Shown: positions 18,264 to 27,263, numbered from the stretch's first letter. The stretch: 64,000 bases of DNA from Cupriavidus oxalaticus (GCF_016894385.1 NZ_CP069811.1:1216501-1280500); one strand, 5' to 3'. Program-made: numbers and translations. Notes: generated by a model not told the origin, from the sequence alone.

Positions 18264-18503
18264 ATGTCCCGACTCAAGCCCCTCGCCAGCCTTTCGCCGA
18301 CCCTTCGCGGCAGGCGCCTGCGCGCCCTGGCGCTTGCCGCTGTCGTACCGGTTTCGCTGCTGTGCGTGGCCAGCGTGTTCGGCATGCAGGCCGGGCTGTC
18401 GGCGCTGTCGCATGCATGGGCGCAGGCCGATGCATCGCTGCCGCTGCACGCACTCGGCACGTTGTTTGCGGGCCCGTTGCTTGCGTTTTCGGTGCGCGAC
18501 TGA
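18264..18503 (+). CDS. Small hypothetical membrane protein
   Basis: 79 residues from the ATG at 18264 with aaggaa upstream. A basic N-terminus (SPTLRGRRLRAL) precedes a hydrophobic helix at about residues 28-52, with a second weaker hydrophobic stretch near the end (GTLFAGPLLAFSV). I do not recognise it. Divergent placement next to the PepSY/two-component operon suggests it may be a target or accessory of that system. A signal peptide rather than a membrane anchor is also possible. Confidence 0.5.
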   Translation: MSRLKPLASLSPTLRGRRLRALALAAVVPVSLLCVASVFGMQAGLSALSHAWAQADASLPLHALGTLFAGPLLAFSVRD

Positions 18504-18613
18504 GGCACGGAAAATGGTCCGCGTGATCGCGTCGTGCTGCGCGCGCAAGCGCCAAAACGGGGGTACGTAGGCCCTCTTCGCGTTTTCACTGAGGCAAAGC
18601 CGCGACAAAAACC

Positions 18614-18646
18614 GGGGTTTTCACGGGGTTTTCACGAGGTTTTGCG
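18614..18646 (+). repeat. 11-bp direct repeats upstream of the H1-like gene
   Basis: ggggttttcac at 18614-18624 and 18625-18635, with a degenerate third unit gaggttttgcg at 18636-18646. An inverted copy of the core, aaaacccc, follows at 18660-18667, directly before the -35 box. The spacing of one helical turn is typical of binding sites for a repeated activator or repressor. Confidence 0.7.
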
Positions 18647-18667
18647 CATCGCATGCACGAAAACCCC

Positions 18668-18694
18668 TTGACTTACGGCTGTTTCCGCTATGAT
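18668..18694 (+). promoter_or_regulatory. Candidate promoter of the H1-like gene
   Basis: TTGACT (18668-18673), 15-bp spacer, TATGAT (18689-18694). The boxes are good, but the spacer is shorter than the usual 17, which could mean activator dependence through the adjacent 11-bp repeats. Confidence 0.5.
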
Positions 18695-18785
18695 TCAGTG
18701 GGCGCCGACAAGGCGTTTTGCGCAGCGCTGCTGAGCGATGCAAAACGATGAGCCGGCATCCATCGTTCAACTTACGTATATCGAT

Positions 18786-19244
18786 ATGGCGACCAAAGCG
18801 AAACCGACCGCGAAGACTGCAACCAAGCCCGCTGCCAAGAAGGCTGCGGCAACCAAGGCACCCGTGAAGGCTGCCGCCAAGAAGGCCGCGCCGGCCAAGA
18901 AGGCTGCTTCCGCTGCTGCGCCCGTTGCGCGCCCGCTGAAGGACACCTTCAACAAGTCGAGCCTGGTCGCTCACCTGGTAGCCCAGACGGAACTGGAAGC
19001 CAAGACCGTGAAGACGGTTCTGGCCCATCTGGAAAACACCATCGTCAGCGCGCTGAACAAGAAGGGCGCTGGTGAGTTCACGCTGCCGGGCCTGCTGAAG
19101 GTGACGGCGCAGCAAGTTCCGGCAAAGAAGAAGCGCTTCGGCAAGGATCCGTTCACCGGTGAAGAGCGTTGGTTCCCGGCCAAGCCGGCCAGCGTCAAGG
19201 TGAAGGTGCGCCCGCTGAAGAAGCTGAAGGACGCCGCGGCCTGA
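18786..19244 (+). CDS. HU-like protein with histone H1-like basic tail
   Basis: 152 residues. Residues 1-50 are almost only Ala, Lys, Pro and Thr with repeated PAKKA/KAAAKK units, like eukaryotic H1 and the Bordetella H1 homologues. Residues 55-150 form an HU/IHF-type fold (NKSSLVAHLV, LENTIVSALNKKGAGEFTLPGLLKV) but with a longer, basic arm (PAKKKRFGKDPFTGE). The ATG at 18786 is preferred over an in-frame ATG at 18738 because it begins the tail motif directly. Probably a nucleoid protein with growth-phase control. Strong own terminator downstream. Confidence 0.88.
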   Translation: MATKAKPTAKTATKPAAKKAAATKAPVKAAAKKAAPAKKAASAAAPVARPLKDTFNKSSLVAHLVAQTELEAKTVKTVLAHLENTIVSALNKKGAGEFTLPGLLKVTAQQVPAKKKRFGKDPFTGEERWFPAKPASVKVKVRPLKKLKDAAA

Positions 19245-19268
19245 TCTGCGCCAAAGCCTGTCCCAATG

Positions 19269-19298
19269 AAAAAAGGAGCCGCTCGCGGCTCCTTTTTT
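19269..19298 (+). terminator. Rho-independent terminator of the H1-like gene
   Basis: aaaaggagccg / cggctcctttttt, with a short ctcg loop. The A and T runs on both sides make it bidirectional. Confidence 0.92.
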
Positions 19299-19370
19299 CA
19301 TGGCTCGGACAATGCGGAGCATTTAATCCAGGTCAATCCGCCAGCGCGGGCATCGTCCTAGAATCCCAGA

Positions 19371-19459
19371 CGTCATGGGTGCGGGGGCGCTCCCCGTGAC
19401 AGGCTTCGGCGTCTTCCCCGAAGCTGGTGCCCGCGGCCTGAGAAGGTCGCGGGTTTTTT
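19371..19459 (+). ncRNA. Candidate small RNA with three successive hairpins
   Basis: Hairpin 1: gtcatggg (19372-19379) with cccgtgac (19393-19400). Hairpin 2: ggcttcgg (19402-19409) with ccgaagct (19418-19425), 8 bp. Hairpin 3: cccgcggcct (19430-19439) with aggtcgcggg (19444-19453), 10 bp around a gaga loop and followed by six T, a strong intrinsic terminator. A -10-like TAGAAT lies at 19359-19364, but no good -35 was found. No open frame runs through it. It sits between two genes that each have other ends accounted for, so the terminator needs its own transcript. It matches no RNA family I recognise. Confidence 0.55.
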
Positions 19460-19506
19460 ATTGGTTCGGCAATCGTTGGTGCGTAGTGTTGGGGCGCAAT
19501 CGCGGC

Positions 19507-19875
19507 TCAGGCAATGACCTGCTTGGCGTAGGTCGCGCGCTGCATCTCGCACACTTCCACCGATACCTGCACCGATTGCCCGCCCTCCACGCCCGTGCGC
19601 ACGGCATCGGCGATCACGTCGCAGACGGCCTGGCCCAGCGCCTGCCGCACGGCAGTGTCGCGGCCATCGAGGATCGACAGGCGCGCATGGACGAACGCGC
19701 GATCTGCGGCATCCACGCCCTGGCGGTAGGTCGACAGCGTGATGCAGCGCGACTTGATATCGGCCTCCTGGAACTGCCCCGACGCCAGCAGCGCGGCGTT
19801 GGCTTCATCGAGCAACTCTTCCTGCGAGCAGTTCAGGCGGGTGTTTTCCGTGAGTTCGATGACGAGGTGGGGCAT
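19507..19875 (-). CDS. 5-carboxymethyl-2-hydroxymuconate isomerase family protein (tautomerase superfamily)
   Basis: 122 residues, near the 126 of HpaF/CHMI. It begins MPHLVIELTENT, so removal of Met exposes the catalytic Pro1. The ATG at 19875 is chosen because it gives this start. The conserved segments KSRCITLSTYRQG and FVHARLSILDGRD match the CHMI family. CHMI acts in homoprotocatechuate breakdown, but no other genes of that pathway are visible here, so the substrate may differ. Confidence 0.83.
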   Translation of the reverse strand: MPHLVIELTENTRLNCSQEELLDEANAALLASGQFQEADIKSRCITLSTYRQGVDAADRAFVHARLSILDGRDTAVRQALGQAVCDVIADAVRTGVEGGQSVQVSVEVCEMQRATYAKQVIA

Positions 19876-20027
19876 GGCGGTATCCTGGATGATCCTGGCG
19901 ATGTTGCCGGCGGGAATGCCGGCGAAAGCGAGCATGATACGGGAACAAGCGGGGATCGCGCGCCACGTGGAATGCAACGGGGCGCCCGAAGGCGCCCCGC
20001 TTGGCTTGCCGCAAAGGTGGCTGCGGA

Positions 20028-20624
20028 TCAGGCGTGGACGTACTCGCGCATGACTTGCGCAGCCTGCTCCGTGGCGAAACGCGCCGGGTTCTCGCGCGCC
20101 AGCTGCTGCAGTTGTTCCAGCTTGGCCTTCAGCCCGGCATCGAGCTTGGGCGCGGGCATTACGGTCGACGGGCAGGCCACCCCAAGGATGCCGAGCGCCT
20201 GCTGGAAGTTTTCAAGCGTCAGGCCGAGCGCCGGATCGACGCTGACCAGGTGATCGCGCATGGCTTCCGGCATGGATTCGGGCGCGGCGCACGACAGGAT
20301 CACGTAATGGACGGGCGCCGCGGCCTGCGCAAAGTAAGCGGCGATCTCTGCGCCGTGACCGCCGGTGGCGGCCGGGGCCATGGCTTCGATCTGCAGGTCC
20401 AGCTGCTGCAGGATCGCGGCCGGCGTGCCGCGACGCCAGGCATCGGACACCACCACGCGCGCACCGGCGACACCGAACAGGCGGCGGACGAAGCCGAGCG
20501 CAATCGGGTCAAAGAACCTGACATCGCGCAGGGTGCCTGAATCCGGAATGCCGCCGAGGCGGGCGCGGGAGCGGTCGGAGTACAGGACGCCGGGTACGTC
20601 CAGCATGATCAGTCGTTCAGCCAT
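20028..20624 (-). CDS. HAD-like hypothetical protein
   Basis: 198 residues. The N-terminus MLDVPGVLYSDRSRARLGG resembles motif I of haloacid dehalogenase-like enzymes (DxDGVL), but the second Asp is replaced by Pro. The segment VVVSDAWRRG resembles motif II. This is the pattern of the HAD domains named after Swiss-army-knife RNA-repair proteins, where conserved Asp can be lost. Without the general acid, phosphatase activity is doubtful. It is transcribed alone. The gap to the MCP gene (20625-20835) contains only a 10-bp palindrome, acagatctgt. Confidence 0.7.
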   Translation of the reverse strand: MAERLIMLDVPGVLYSDRSRARLGGIPDSGTLRDVRFFDPIALGFVRRLFGVAGARVVVSDAWRRGTPAAILQQLDLQIEAMAPAATGGHGAEIAAYFAQAAAPVHYVILSCAAPESMPEAMRDHLVSVDPALGLTLENFQQALGILGVACPSTVMPAPKLDAGLKAKLEQLQQLARENPARFATEQAAQVMREYVHA

Positions 20625-20835
20625 GGTTTCCTGGGCGGATGCCAGTTCAGTTGGTGTGCGGCAAGATTACTAGGCAGCCGGCGGCCTGCACGTAACTGGC
20701 ACCGCTTCAGTTGAAACAGATCTGTAACTTTGTCGAGGAAGACGTAAATGCCGGTTACTTCGTCATGTCAAATGTTTCGCGCAGACACATCTGTCTGTCT
20801 TATCCGCAAGACCGGAAAGCGCTGAAACTTGACGC

Positions 20836-22455
20836 TCAGAAGCGGAAACGCGCCACATCGTCGGCCAGGACTGCGGCCTGGTGATCGAGGCGTCCGGCCT
20901 GTCCACCCAGTTCGTCGACCAGCGCGGCATTCTGCTGGGCGGTCTGGCGCAGCTGTGTGACGGATCCTGCAGCCGCCTGCACGCTGGCGGCCTGCTGGTC
21001 GGCCAGCGCGCACAGGGTTCCGGCCAGCGCATGGCTGTGCCGGACCGCGGTGGCGATACGCTCCATGGCTGCCACCACGTCGCCGCTCAGGCGCGCGCCC
21101 ATGCCGATTTCATGCGTGGCCGTGCCGATGATGCCGCCGATCTCGCGCGCGGCATCGGCGCTGCGCTGGGCCAGCGCGCGCACTTCCTGCGCGACCACGG
21201 CAAAGCCGCGTCCGGCCGGGCCCGCCCGGGCGGCCTCGACGGCGGCGTTGAGCGCCAGGATATTGGTCTGGAACGCGATGCCCTCGATCACGCTGACGAT
21301 TTCCGCGATGTGGCGCGAGTGCCCGTGCAGCGCGTCCATGGCGCCGCGCATCTGCCGCACCACGTCTGCGCCGGCATCGGTGGCGGTGCGCGCCTGGTCG
21401 GCCAGCAGGCTCGATTCGGTCGCCTGGGCGTGTGCGTCGGCAACGCGCCCCGCCAGCGCCTCCATGCTGGCACCCGCGGCATCGAGTGCGCTGGCCTGCA
21501 GTTGTGTCCGGGCCGACAAGGCGTGATTGTCGGCGGCGATCTGCTGGCTGGCCGCGGCGATCTCCTGCGCGGAGCCATGAATGCGTGCCAGCACGCCGGC
21601 GAGCTGGTCGCGCATGCCTGCCACGTGGTGCAGCATGCTGCTGCGATCGGAGGGATGCAGCGCGATCGTGGCGGTCAGGTCGCCGGCGGCAATGCGCCGC
21701 GCAATCTCGGCGGCGTCACGCGGCTCGCCGCCCAGTTCGGCACGCAGGCTGCGTGCCGCGATCCACGCCAGCCCTGCAGCGGCCAGCAGGCTGGCGCCGA
21801 GCAGGGCCACCATCCACGCTTGCGCGCGCAGCTGGCTGCTGGCGACGCTTGCCACGGTGGCGGCGGCCTGCCGCTCCTGCCGCACGCGCACCGCCTCGAT
21901 ACGCAGGCTCAGCGCCTGCAATTGCTCGGTGACAAAGTGGCCCTCGACCGAGACCGCGCTGTCGAACTGCAGCGGATCGAGCGGCTGCTTGCGCAGCAGC
22001 GCGACATAGCCTTGCACCAGCTCGGCGGCGCGTTGCCGCGCGTCGAGCAGCGGCCCGGCCTGCGTGGCATTGGCCTGGCGCACGCCGGCCAGCGCCGTGT
22101 CGAGCCGAGCCAGCGCCTGGTCGATCTCGCTGGCGGCGGTGTCGCGCTCGGCGCCGCTGGTGGCCATGGTCAGCGCCAGCTGGGCGCGGCCGAGTGCGGC
22201 CAGCGCCGAATGCGCGCGCTCGGCCGACATGGCGCCATGCATGTCCTGCTGGTAGAGGGTATCGGTGCGCGCCTTGATCGACACGAGGTTGGCGATACCG
22301 GTCAACCCGACCGCGGCCCCGAACAGGTAGACCAGCGCAAAGGCGGCGCACAGGCGTGCGACCAGCGGCAGGCGGTTCAGGCGCGAGACGGCCCGGCCCA
22401 GTGCGGAAAAAGCCGGGCGACGGCCCGGCAGGCTTGGCTTGATGACGTGCAACAC
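20836..22455 (-). CDS. Methyl-accepting chemotaxis protein
   Basis: 539 residues from a GTG at 22455, chosen because ggag lies eight bases upstream and the first membrane helix ([21 protein letters not shown]) is then near residue 40. The frame is open further upstream. A periplasmic four-helix bundle (4HB_MCP-like) covers about residues 60-210. The second membrane helix ([19 protein letters not shown]) and HAMP come next, followed by the signalling domain with the hairpin tip [28 protein letters not shown], which contacts CheA and CheW (quoted in parts: [19 protein letters not shown]). Ligand unknown. Divergent from the EAL-GGDEF gene. Confidence 0.92.
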   Translation of the reverse strand: MLHVIKPSLPGRRPAFSALGRAVSRLNRLPLVARLCAAFALVYLFGAAVGLTGIANLVSIKARTDTLYQQDMHGAMSAERAHSALAALGRAQLALTMATSGAERDTAASEIDQALARLDTALAGVRQANATQAGPLLDARQRAAELVQGYVALLRKQPLDPLQFDSAVSVEGHFVTEQLQALSLRIEAVRVRQERQAAATVASVASSQLRAQAWMVALLGASLLAAAGLAWIAARSLRAELGGEPRDAAEIARRIAAGDLTATIALHPSDRSSMLHHVAGMRDQLAGVLARIHGSAQEIAAASQQIAADNHALSARTQLQASALDAAGASMEALAGRVADAHAQATESSLLADQARTATDAGADVVRQMRGAMDALHGHSRHIAEIVSVIEGIAFQTNILALNAAVEAARAGPAGRGFAVVAQEVRALAQRSADAAREIGGIIGTATHEIGMGARLSGDVVAAMERIATAVRHSHALAGTLCALADQQAASVQAAAGSVTQLRQTAQQNAALVDELGGQAGRLDHQAAVLADDVARFRF

Positions 22456-22712
22456 GGAGATGACTCCAGACGGGCGCGCGTCCAGCCAACCGCAGCGGGC
22501 GGCAGCGCAGCCCGGGCTTGACCCGGTTTGCCGTCGCGCCTTCCTCGGGCGGGAGGGTCGCTGGCGGCGCACGGATGGTGACCGATCAACGTGACGCCGG
22601 CGTGACATGACAGGCATGGGACTGTCATCGTGCCGTCATATTCATGTCATGCAATGTGGCCCGCCTCAGAAACTTGTGCCCTGCAAAACTTCTTCGCCTT
22701 CCGGATCCATTC

Positions 22713-24551
22713 ATGCCCGGCCACCACGCCGCACTGCCACCGTTCCACCTCGCACCAGGCATGCCTGCCGGGTCGGCGGTGCCACGCGCGCAGCTCCCGC
22801 CGCTGCATGCGGTGTTCCAGCCGATCGTGCAGGCCGGCAATGCCGAGCTGCTCGGCTACGAAGCCCTGGTCCGCGGCCCGGCAGGGTCGCCTTACGCATT
22901 GCCGGAAGCCTTGTTTCGTCTTGCGCAGGGCGTGGAAAACACCGTCGCGCTGGAAATCGAGGCGGCGCGCACCGCGCTGGCCGCCTGGCGCGGTTTGGAA
23001 CTGCCGGGCAAGCTGTTCCTGAATTTCAGTCCGATGACGTTGCGATATCTGCTGGCCGATCGCGAGCGCTTGTCGGCGGCGCTGCTGCGAGCCGGTATCG
23101 CACCGTCGCGGCTGGTGGTCGAGGTCACCGAGCAGACCCCGATCGGCGATGCCGCGAGCTTCGGCGCGGCCATGTTGCTGCTGCGCGAGCTGGGCATGCA
23201 GTATGCGCTGGACGACTTCGGCTCCGGCCATGCCAACCTGGACCTGCTGGCGCATCTGTCGCCGCAGTTCGTCAAGATCGACAAGTCGCTGGTGCGCGGC
23301 ATCGCCTCGTGCTCGCGGCGGCTGGAGATACTGCGTGCGGTGATGCGCATGATGAGCGCCTTCGGCGGGCGTGTCATTGCCGAGGGAATCGAGCATGAGG
23401 AAGAACTTGCGGTGGTCCGCGACCTCGGCGTGACCGGCGCGCAGGGCTACTACATCGGGCGGCCCTCGGCGCATCCGGACACGCAGGCGGCACCGCAGGT
23501 GCGGCGCACGCTGGCATCCCGGCATATCGCCGTGTTTCCGCAGGTGGTGCGCTCGGGCTGGTCCGGCATGACTGCCGGGAGGCTGTTGCGTCCGGCACCG
23601 ACCGTATCGCCCGCCGCCAGCAACGACGCGGTGCTGCGCATGTTCCAGGACCAGCCCGAGCTGCATGCCGTGGCGGTGGTTCATGACGATGGCCGGCCGC
23701 TTGCCATCATCGGCCGCCAGGGCTTTATCGACCGCTACGCCGCACCGTTCCACCGCGAGCTGTATGGCAAGAAGGCCTGCATTGCCATGGCCAACCGGGA
23801 ACCGGCCTGCTTCGAGCGCCGCGCGACGCTGGAGGAAATGGCGCAGATCTTGGCCGGAGAGAATACGCGCTCGCTGGCCGATGGCTTCCTGATCACCGAG
23901 CAGGGCCGCTATATCGGGCTGGGCACCGGCGCCGACCTGATCCGCGCGATCACCGAAGTGCGCATGGAGGCCGCACGCTATGCCAACCCGCTGACGTTCC
24001 TGCCGGGCAATATCCCGCTCAACCAGCATATCGAACGCCTGATCGACGCCGCCAGCGAGTTCCGCGCGTGCTATGTCGACCTGAACCACTTCAAGCCGTT
24101 CAACGACAAGTACGGCTACTGGAAGGGCGACGAAATGCTCAAGGGCGCCGCGGCGATCCTGGCAGAGGTGTGCGACCCGGCGCGCGATTTCCTTGGCCAT
24201 GTCGGCGGCGACGACTTTCTGGTGCTGTTCCAGAGCAGCGACTGGCCGGCGCGGATGCACGAGGCGATCCGGCGCTTCAACGATGCGGCACTCGCCATGT
24301 ATGCGCCGGGGGATCGTGCTGCAGGCGGCATGCAGGGCGAAGACCGGCACGGCCTGCCGGTGTTCTTTCCGCCGGTATCGATGGCGGCGGGCGTGGTGTG
24401 CGTGAGCGGGGAGGGCGTGGCTGCGCTGCAGCGCCTGGGCAGCCGGCATATCGGCGCCGCCGCGGCGGCGGCCAAGCGCGAGGCCAAGCGTTCGGCCACG
24501 GGCATGGCGGTGCTCGACTTCCTTTTGCTGGCGGCGGCGCTGCCGGCCTAG
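22713..24551 (+). CDS. EAL-CBS-GGDEF cyclic-di-GMP signalling protein
   Basis: 612 residues in reversed order: EAL domain first (about 30-265), a linker with CBS-like sequence (about 300-425), then GGDEF (about 435-600). The EAL catalytic residues are all present: YEALVR, LNFSP, EVTEQ, the DDFGSG loop, VKIDKSLV, AEGIEHEEE and GAQGYY, so phosphodiesterase activity is expected. The GGDEF signature reads GGDDF, with Asp for Glu, and may be weak or regulatory. No membrane helix is seen, so it is cytosolic. The start is uncertain (ATG at 22644 is also possible; neither has a good ribosome site). Its stop overlaps the convergent regulator gene by 4 bp. Confidence 0.9.
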   Translation: MPGHHAALPPFHLAPGMPAGSAVPRAQLPPLHAVFQPIVQAGNAELLGYEALVRGPAGSPYALPEALFRLAQGVENTVALEIEAARTALAAWRGLELPGKLFLNFSPMTLRYLLADRERLSAALLRAGIAPSRLVVEVTEQTPIGDAASFGAAMLLLRELGMQYALDDFGSGHANLDLLAHLSPQFVKIDKSLVRGIASCSRRLEILRAVMRMMSAFGGRVIAEGIEHEEELAVVRDLGVTGAQGYYIGRPSAHPDTQAAPQVRRTLASRHIAVFPQVVRSGWSGMTAGRLLRPAPTVSPAASNDAVLRMFQDQPELHAVAVVHDDGRPLAIIGRQGFIDRYAAPFHRELYGKKACIAMANREPACFERRATLEEMAQILAGENTRSLADGFLITEQGRYIGLGTGADLIRAITEVRMEAARYANPLTFLPGNIPLNQHIERLIDAASEFRACYVDLNHFKPFNDKYGYWKGDEMLKGAAAILAEVCDPARDFLGHVGGDDFLVLFQSSDWPARMHEAIRRFNDAALAMYAPGDRAAGGMQGEDRHGLPVFFPPVSMAAGVVCVSGEGVAALQRLGSRHIGAAAAAAKREAKRSATGMAVLDFLLLAAALPA

Positions 24552-25315
24552 CAGCCGGATGGCCCGCGCGCGGGCAGCGTGCGGCTGGCTGCCGGCAGGC
24601 GCGGCAGGCTGCTTTCCTCCAGCACGTCGAGCCGATAGCCATGGGCATAGACGACGGTGACGAGGATGCCGTTCTCGATGCCAAGCCGCAGCGTCTTGCG
24701 CAGCCGCGACATCAGTCCCGCCAGCGCCCGCGACAGCGGCGGCAATTCATGGCGCCATACCGTCTGCTCGATGCGGCTGTTGGGCAGCATCCGGCCGGCA
24801 TTGGAAAACAGCAGCATGGCCAGGTCGAATTCCTTCGGCGTCAGTTCGATGCGCTCGTCGCGCAGCGTGGCGAAGCGCCCGACGCTGTTGAGCTGGTACG
24901 GGCCGGCACGCACCACCAGCCCCTGGCGCAAACGCTCGCCGGTGACGCGGCGGCGCAGCGCGGCGATGCGCGCGAGCAGCACGCGGTGGCTGAGCGGGCG
25001 GCACATGTAGTCGTCGGCACCGGCATCCAGCGCATCGACCAGGCGGTCTTCGCTGCTGTCGCTGCCCAGCATCATGATCGGCACATCGCGCGAGCGCGCG
25101 CTGCGCACTGCGCGGATCACGTCGATGGCCGGGATGTCGGCCACTTCGTCGGGAAGCAGCAGCATGTCGTAGGTCTGCTGCAGGGCGCTGTGGATCAGGT
25201 CGCGGCCCGCGTCGAAGATGCTGCAGCGAAAACCCGAGCGCACCAGCAGGTCCGGTACGTCGTGGAACTGGGGCGACCTGCCCAGCAGCAGCGCAATAGT
25301 GATCGGCGACGGCAT
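24548..25315 (-). CDS. Atypical OmpR-type response regulator
   Basis: 255 residues. The N-terminal half folds like a receiver, but the acid pocket at the start is missing (IALLLGRSPQF instead of an L-E-D-D type). The phospho-acceptor region reads LLLPDEVADIP, and the invariant Lys-Pro is Arg-Pro (MCRPLS). The C-terminal winged helix is complete (ELTPKEFDLAMLLFSNAG, ending VVYAHGYRLDV). It is therefore likely a phosphorylation-independent or unusually switched regulator, with no kinase gene beside it. The tail-to-tail overlap with the EAL-GGDEF gene may be coincidental. Confidence 0.85.
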   Translation of the reverse strand: MPSPITIALLLGRSPQFHDVPDLLVRSGFRCSIFDAGRDLIHSALQQTYDMLLLPDEVADIPAIDVIRAVRSARSRDVPIMMLGSDSSEDRLVDALDAGADDYMCRPLSHRVLLARIAALRRRVTGERLRQGLVVRAGPYQLNSVGRFATLRDERIELTPKEFDLAMLLFSNAGRMLPNSRIEQTVWRHELPPLSRALAGLMSRLRKTLRLGIENGILVTVVYAHGYRLDVLEESSLPRLPAASRTLPARGPSGC

Positions 25316-25603
25316 ACGAAGCGAGCGTGATGGCGTGTGAGAACGGCAGGAACGGGACGGATAGCGGACGGATAGCGGACAGGTACCGGCCAGCGTTTGA
25401 ACGGGATCGGAACCGAAGCGCCGGAACCGAAGCGCCGCGCATGCCAGCTGCGAATGGCGGAGCACCGTGCGGCCTCAAAGGTAAAAAGCCGCGTGCCGTG
25501 GAACAATCGGAGGTTTCCGAAAAGTTCGCCGTTTTTGCCCTTTTTGTTCCAGCGCGGTAACGGACAGCCATTGATGGCCAGCCCGGCTTGCAAGGGAGAC
25601 GAA

Positions 25604-25628
25604 GTTGTCCACAGATCCTGTGGACAAC
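25604..25628. repeat. Perfect 11-bp palindrome made of two DnaA-box-like sequences
   Basis: gttgtccacag (25604-25614), atc, ctgtggacaac (25618-25628). Each arm contains TTGTCCACA, one base from the DnaA consensus TTATCCACA, in head-to-head orientation. It lies in the 464-bp gap between the divergent regulator gene (minus) and the cardiolipin synthase gene (plus). No other structure was noticed in that gap. Confidence 0.75.
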
Positions 25629-25779
25629 GGGCCAGCCCCGGACCTGGCGGCCGCATGGCACCGTCATCCCATCGGCGTGCCAAAAAAGAAGGCAAGCCGT
25701 GCGCCGCCGCATGAACATCCGGCCCGCGGTGTGCCAAAATAGCGCGCATCGTGTTCCGGTCCGGGGACTCAAGCCACCG

Positions 25780-27216
25780 ATGCTGCAGAGCCCGAGTGTC
25801 ATCGCCGTCATCCTCCTGGCCTTTCACGTCGTCGGCGTGGTGGCGGCGCTGCACGCCGTCATGACGGTGCGCACCGCGCCTGGCGCGATCGCCTGGGCGG
25901 GGTCGCTGCTGATGATGCCGTACGTCACGCTGGTCCCGTACCTGATCTTCGGGCGCAGCACCTTTGCCGGCTATGTCGATGCGCGCCGCTTCAATGACGA
26001 CCGGCTGCGCGAGATCCGCCACGGCATGACCCCGCGCGAACGCGAGGCCCGCAGCGCCTGCGTGGTGCACGAGCCAACGCAGGTCTGCATGCGCGCGTTG
26101 CCGCGCCTGACCGGCATGCCATGCCTGGCCAACAACGATGTGCGGCTGCTGGTCAACGGCACGCAGACCTTCGATGCCATCTTTGCCGCGATCGGCCAGG
26201 CCAGGCAGGTGTTGATCGTGCAGTTCTTCATCGTCCACGACGATGCGCTGGGCCGGCGCCTGCAGGCGCTGCTGTGCGAGCGCGCGCAGGCCGGCGTCAA
26301 GGTCTACTTCCTGTTCGACAGCATCGGCTGCCATGCGCTGCCGCGCCGCTACGTGCGCACGCTGCTCGAGGCGGGCGTCGATGCCCGGCCGTTTTCCACG
26401 CATCGCGGCTTCGTCAACCGCTTCCAGCTCAACTTCCGCAACCATCGCAAGCTGGTCATCGTGGACGGGCGCGAGGCGTTTATCGGTGGCCACAATGTCG
26501 GCGTGGAGTATCTGGGCGAGCGTCCGCCGCTGGCGCCGTGGCGCGATACCCATATCGCATTGCGCGGCAGCGCCGTGCTGGACCTGCAGATGTCCTTTGC
26601 CGAAGACTGGTACTGGGCCGCTCGCGAAGTCCCGCACCTGCTGATGCCGCCACCCGAGGTGGGCGGCAGCATGACCTGCCAGGTGGTCCCGACCGGTCCC
26701 GCGGACTCGCAGGAAACGTGCTCGCTGTTCTTTGTCGAGGCGATCCAGTCGGCCCGGCACCGGCTGTGGATCACGTCGCCGTATTTCGTGCCGGACGAGG
26801 CGGTGTTTGCCGTGCTGCGGCTGGCGGTGCTGCGCGGCGTCGATGTCCGCATCCTGATACCGGCGCGTCCCGATCACGTGGTCGTCTACGCGGCGTCCAC
26901 CATCTATGCGTACCAGGCAGTGACGGCGGGAATCAAGCTGTATCGCTACCAGCCGGGCTTCCTGCACCAGAAGGTGATCCTGATCGACGACGAAGCCGCC
27001 GCGGTGGGCACGGCGAACCTCGACAACCGCTCGTTCCGCCTCAACTTCGAGCTGATGGTGATGACGGCGGACAAGGGCTTCGCAGCCGACGTGGCGGCCA
27101 TGCTGGAAGCCGATTTCGCCAACGCCACGCGCATCGGGCTGGATGAGTTCCTGGGCGCGCCCGCGCCGCTGCGCGTGGCCATGCACGTGGCCAAGCTGTT
27201 CGCGCCCATCCTCTGA
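25780..27216 (+). CDS. cls: Cardiolipin synthase (phospholipase D family)
   Basis: 478 residues. Two N-terminal membrane helices (about 5-28 and 38-58) are followed by two HKD phosphodiesterase motifs: NHRKLVIVDGREAFIGGHN (about 223-241) and LHQKVILIDDEAAAVGTAN (about 396-414). It condenses two phosphatidylglycerols into cardiolipin at the inner membrane. The ATG at 25780 is chosen because it begins directly at helix 1; the frame is open further upstream. This resembles ClsA in architecture. Confidence 0.92.
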   Translation: MLQSPSVIAVILLAFHVVGVVAALHAVMTVRTAPGAIAWAGSLLMMPYVTLVPYLIFGRSTFAGYVDARRFNDDRLREIRHGMTPREREARSACVVHEPTQVCMRALPRLTGMPCLANNDVRLLVNGTQTFDAIFAAIGQARQVLIVQFFIVHDDALGRRLQALLCERAQAGVKVYFLFDSIGCHALPRRYVRTLLEAGVDARPFSTHRGFVNRFQLNFRNHRKLVIVDGREAFIGGHNVGVEYLGERPPLAPWRDTHIALRGSAVLDLQMSFAEDWYWAAREVPHLLMPPPEVGGSMTCQVVPTGPADSQETCSLFFVEAIQSARHRLWITSPYFVPDEAVFAVLRLAVLRGVDVRILIPARPDHVVVYAASTIYAYQAVTAGIKLYRYQPGFLHQKVILIDDEAAAVGTANLDNRSFRLNFELMVMTADKGFAADVAAMLEADFANATRIGLDEFLGAPAPLRVAMHVAKLFAPIL

Positions 27217-27263
27217 TACGGACTGCGGATACCGGCCTGCGGCCAGCCGACGGCGCTTTGTTT

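Noticed and set aside
19371..19459. TPP, cobalamin or SRP RNA
   Set aside because: A ctgaga string and GC-rich hairpins suggested these, but the order of the conserved cores does not fit any of them and no downstream plus-strand gene exists for a riboswitch to control.
20716..20725. Palindrome acagatctgt as an operator
   Set aside because: Ten perfect bases, but short enough to occur by chance and without a second site or clear promoter nearby.
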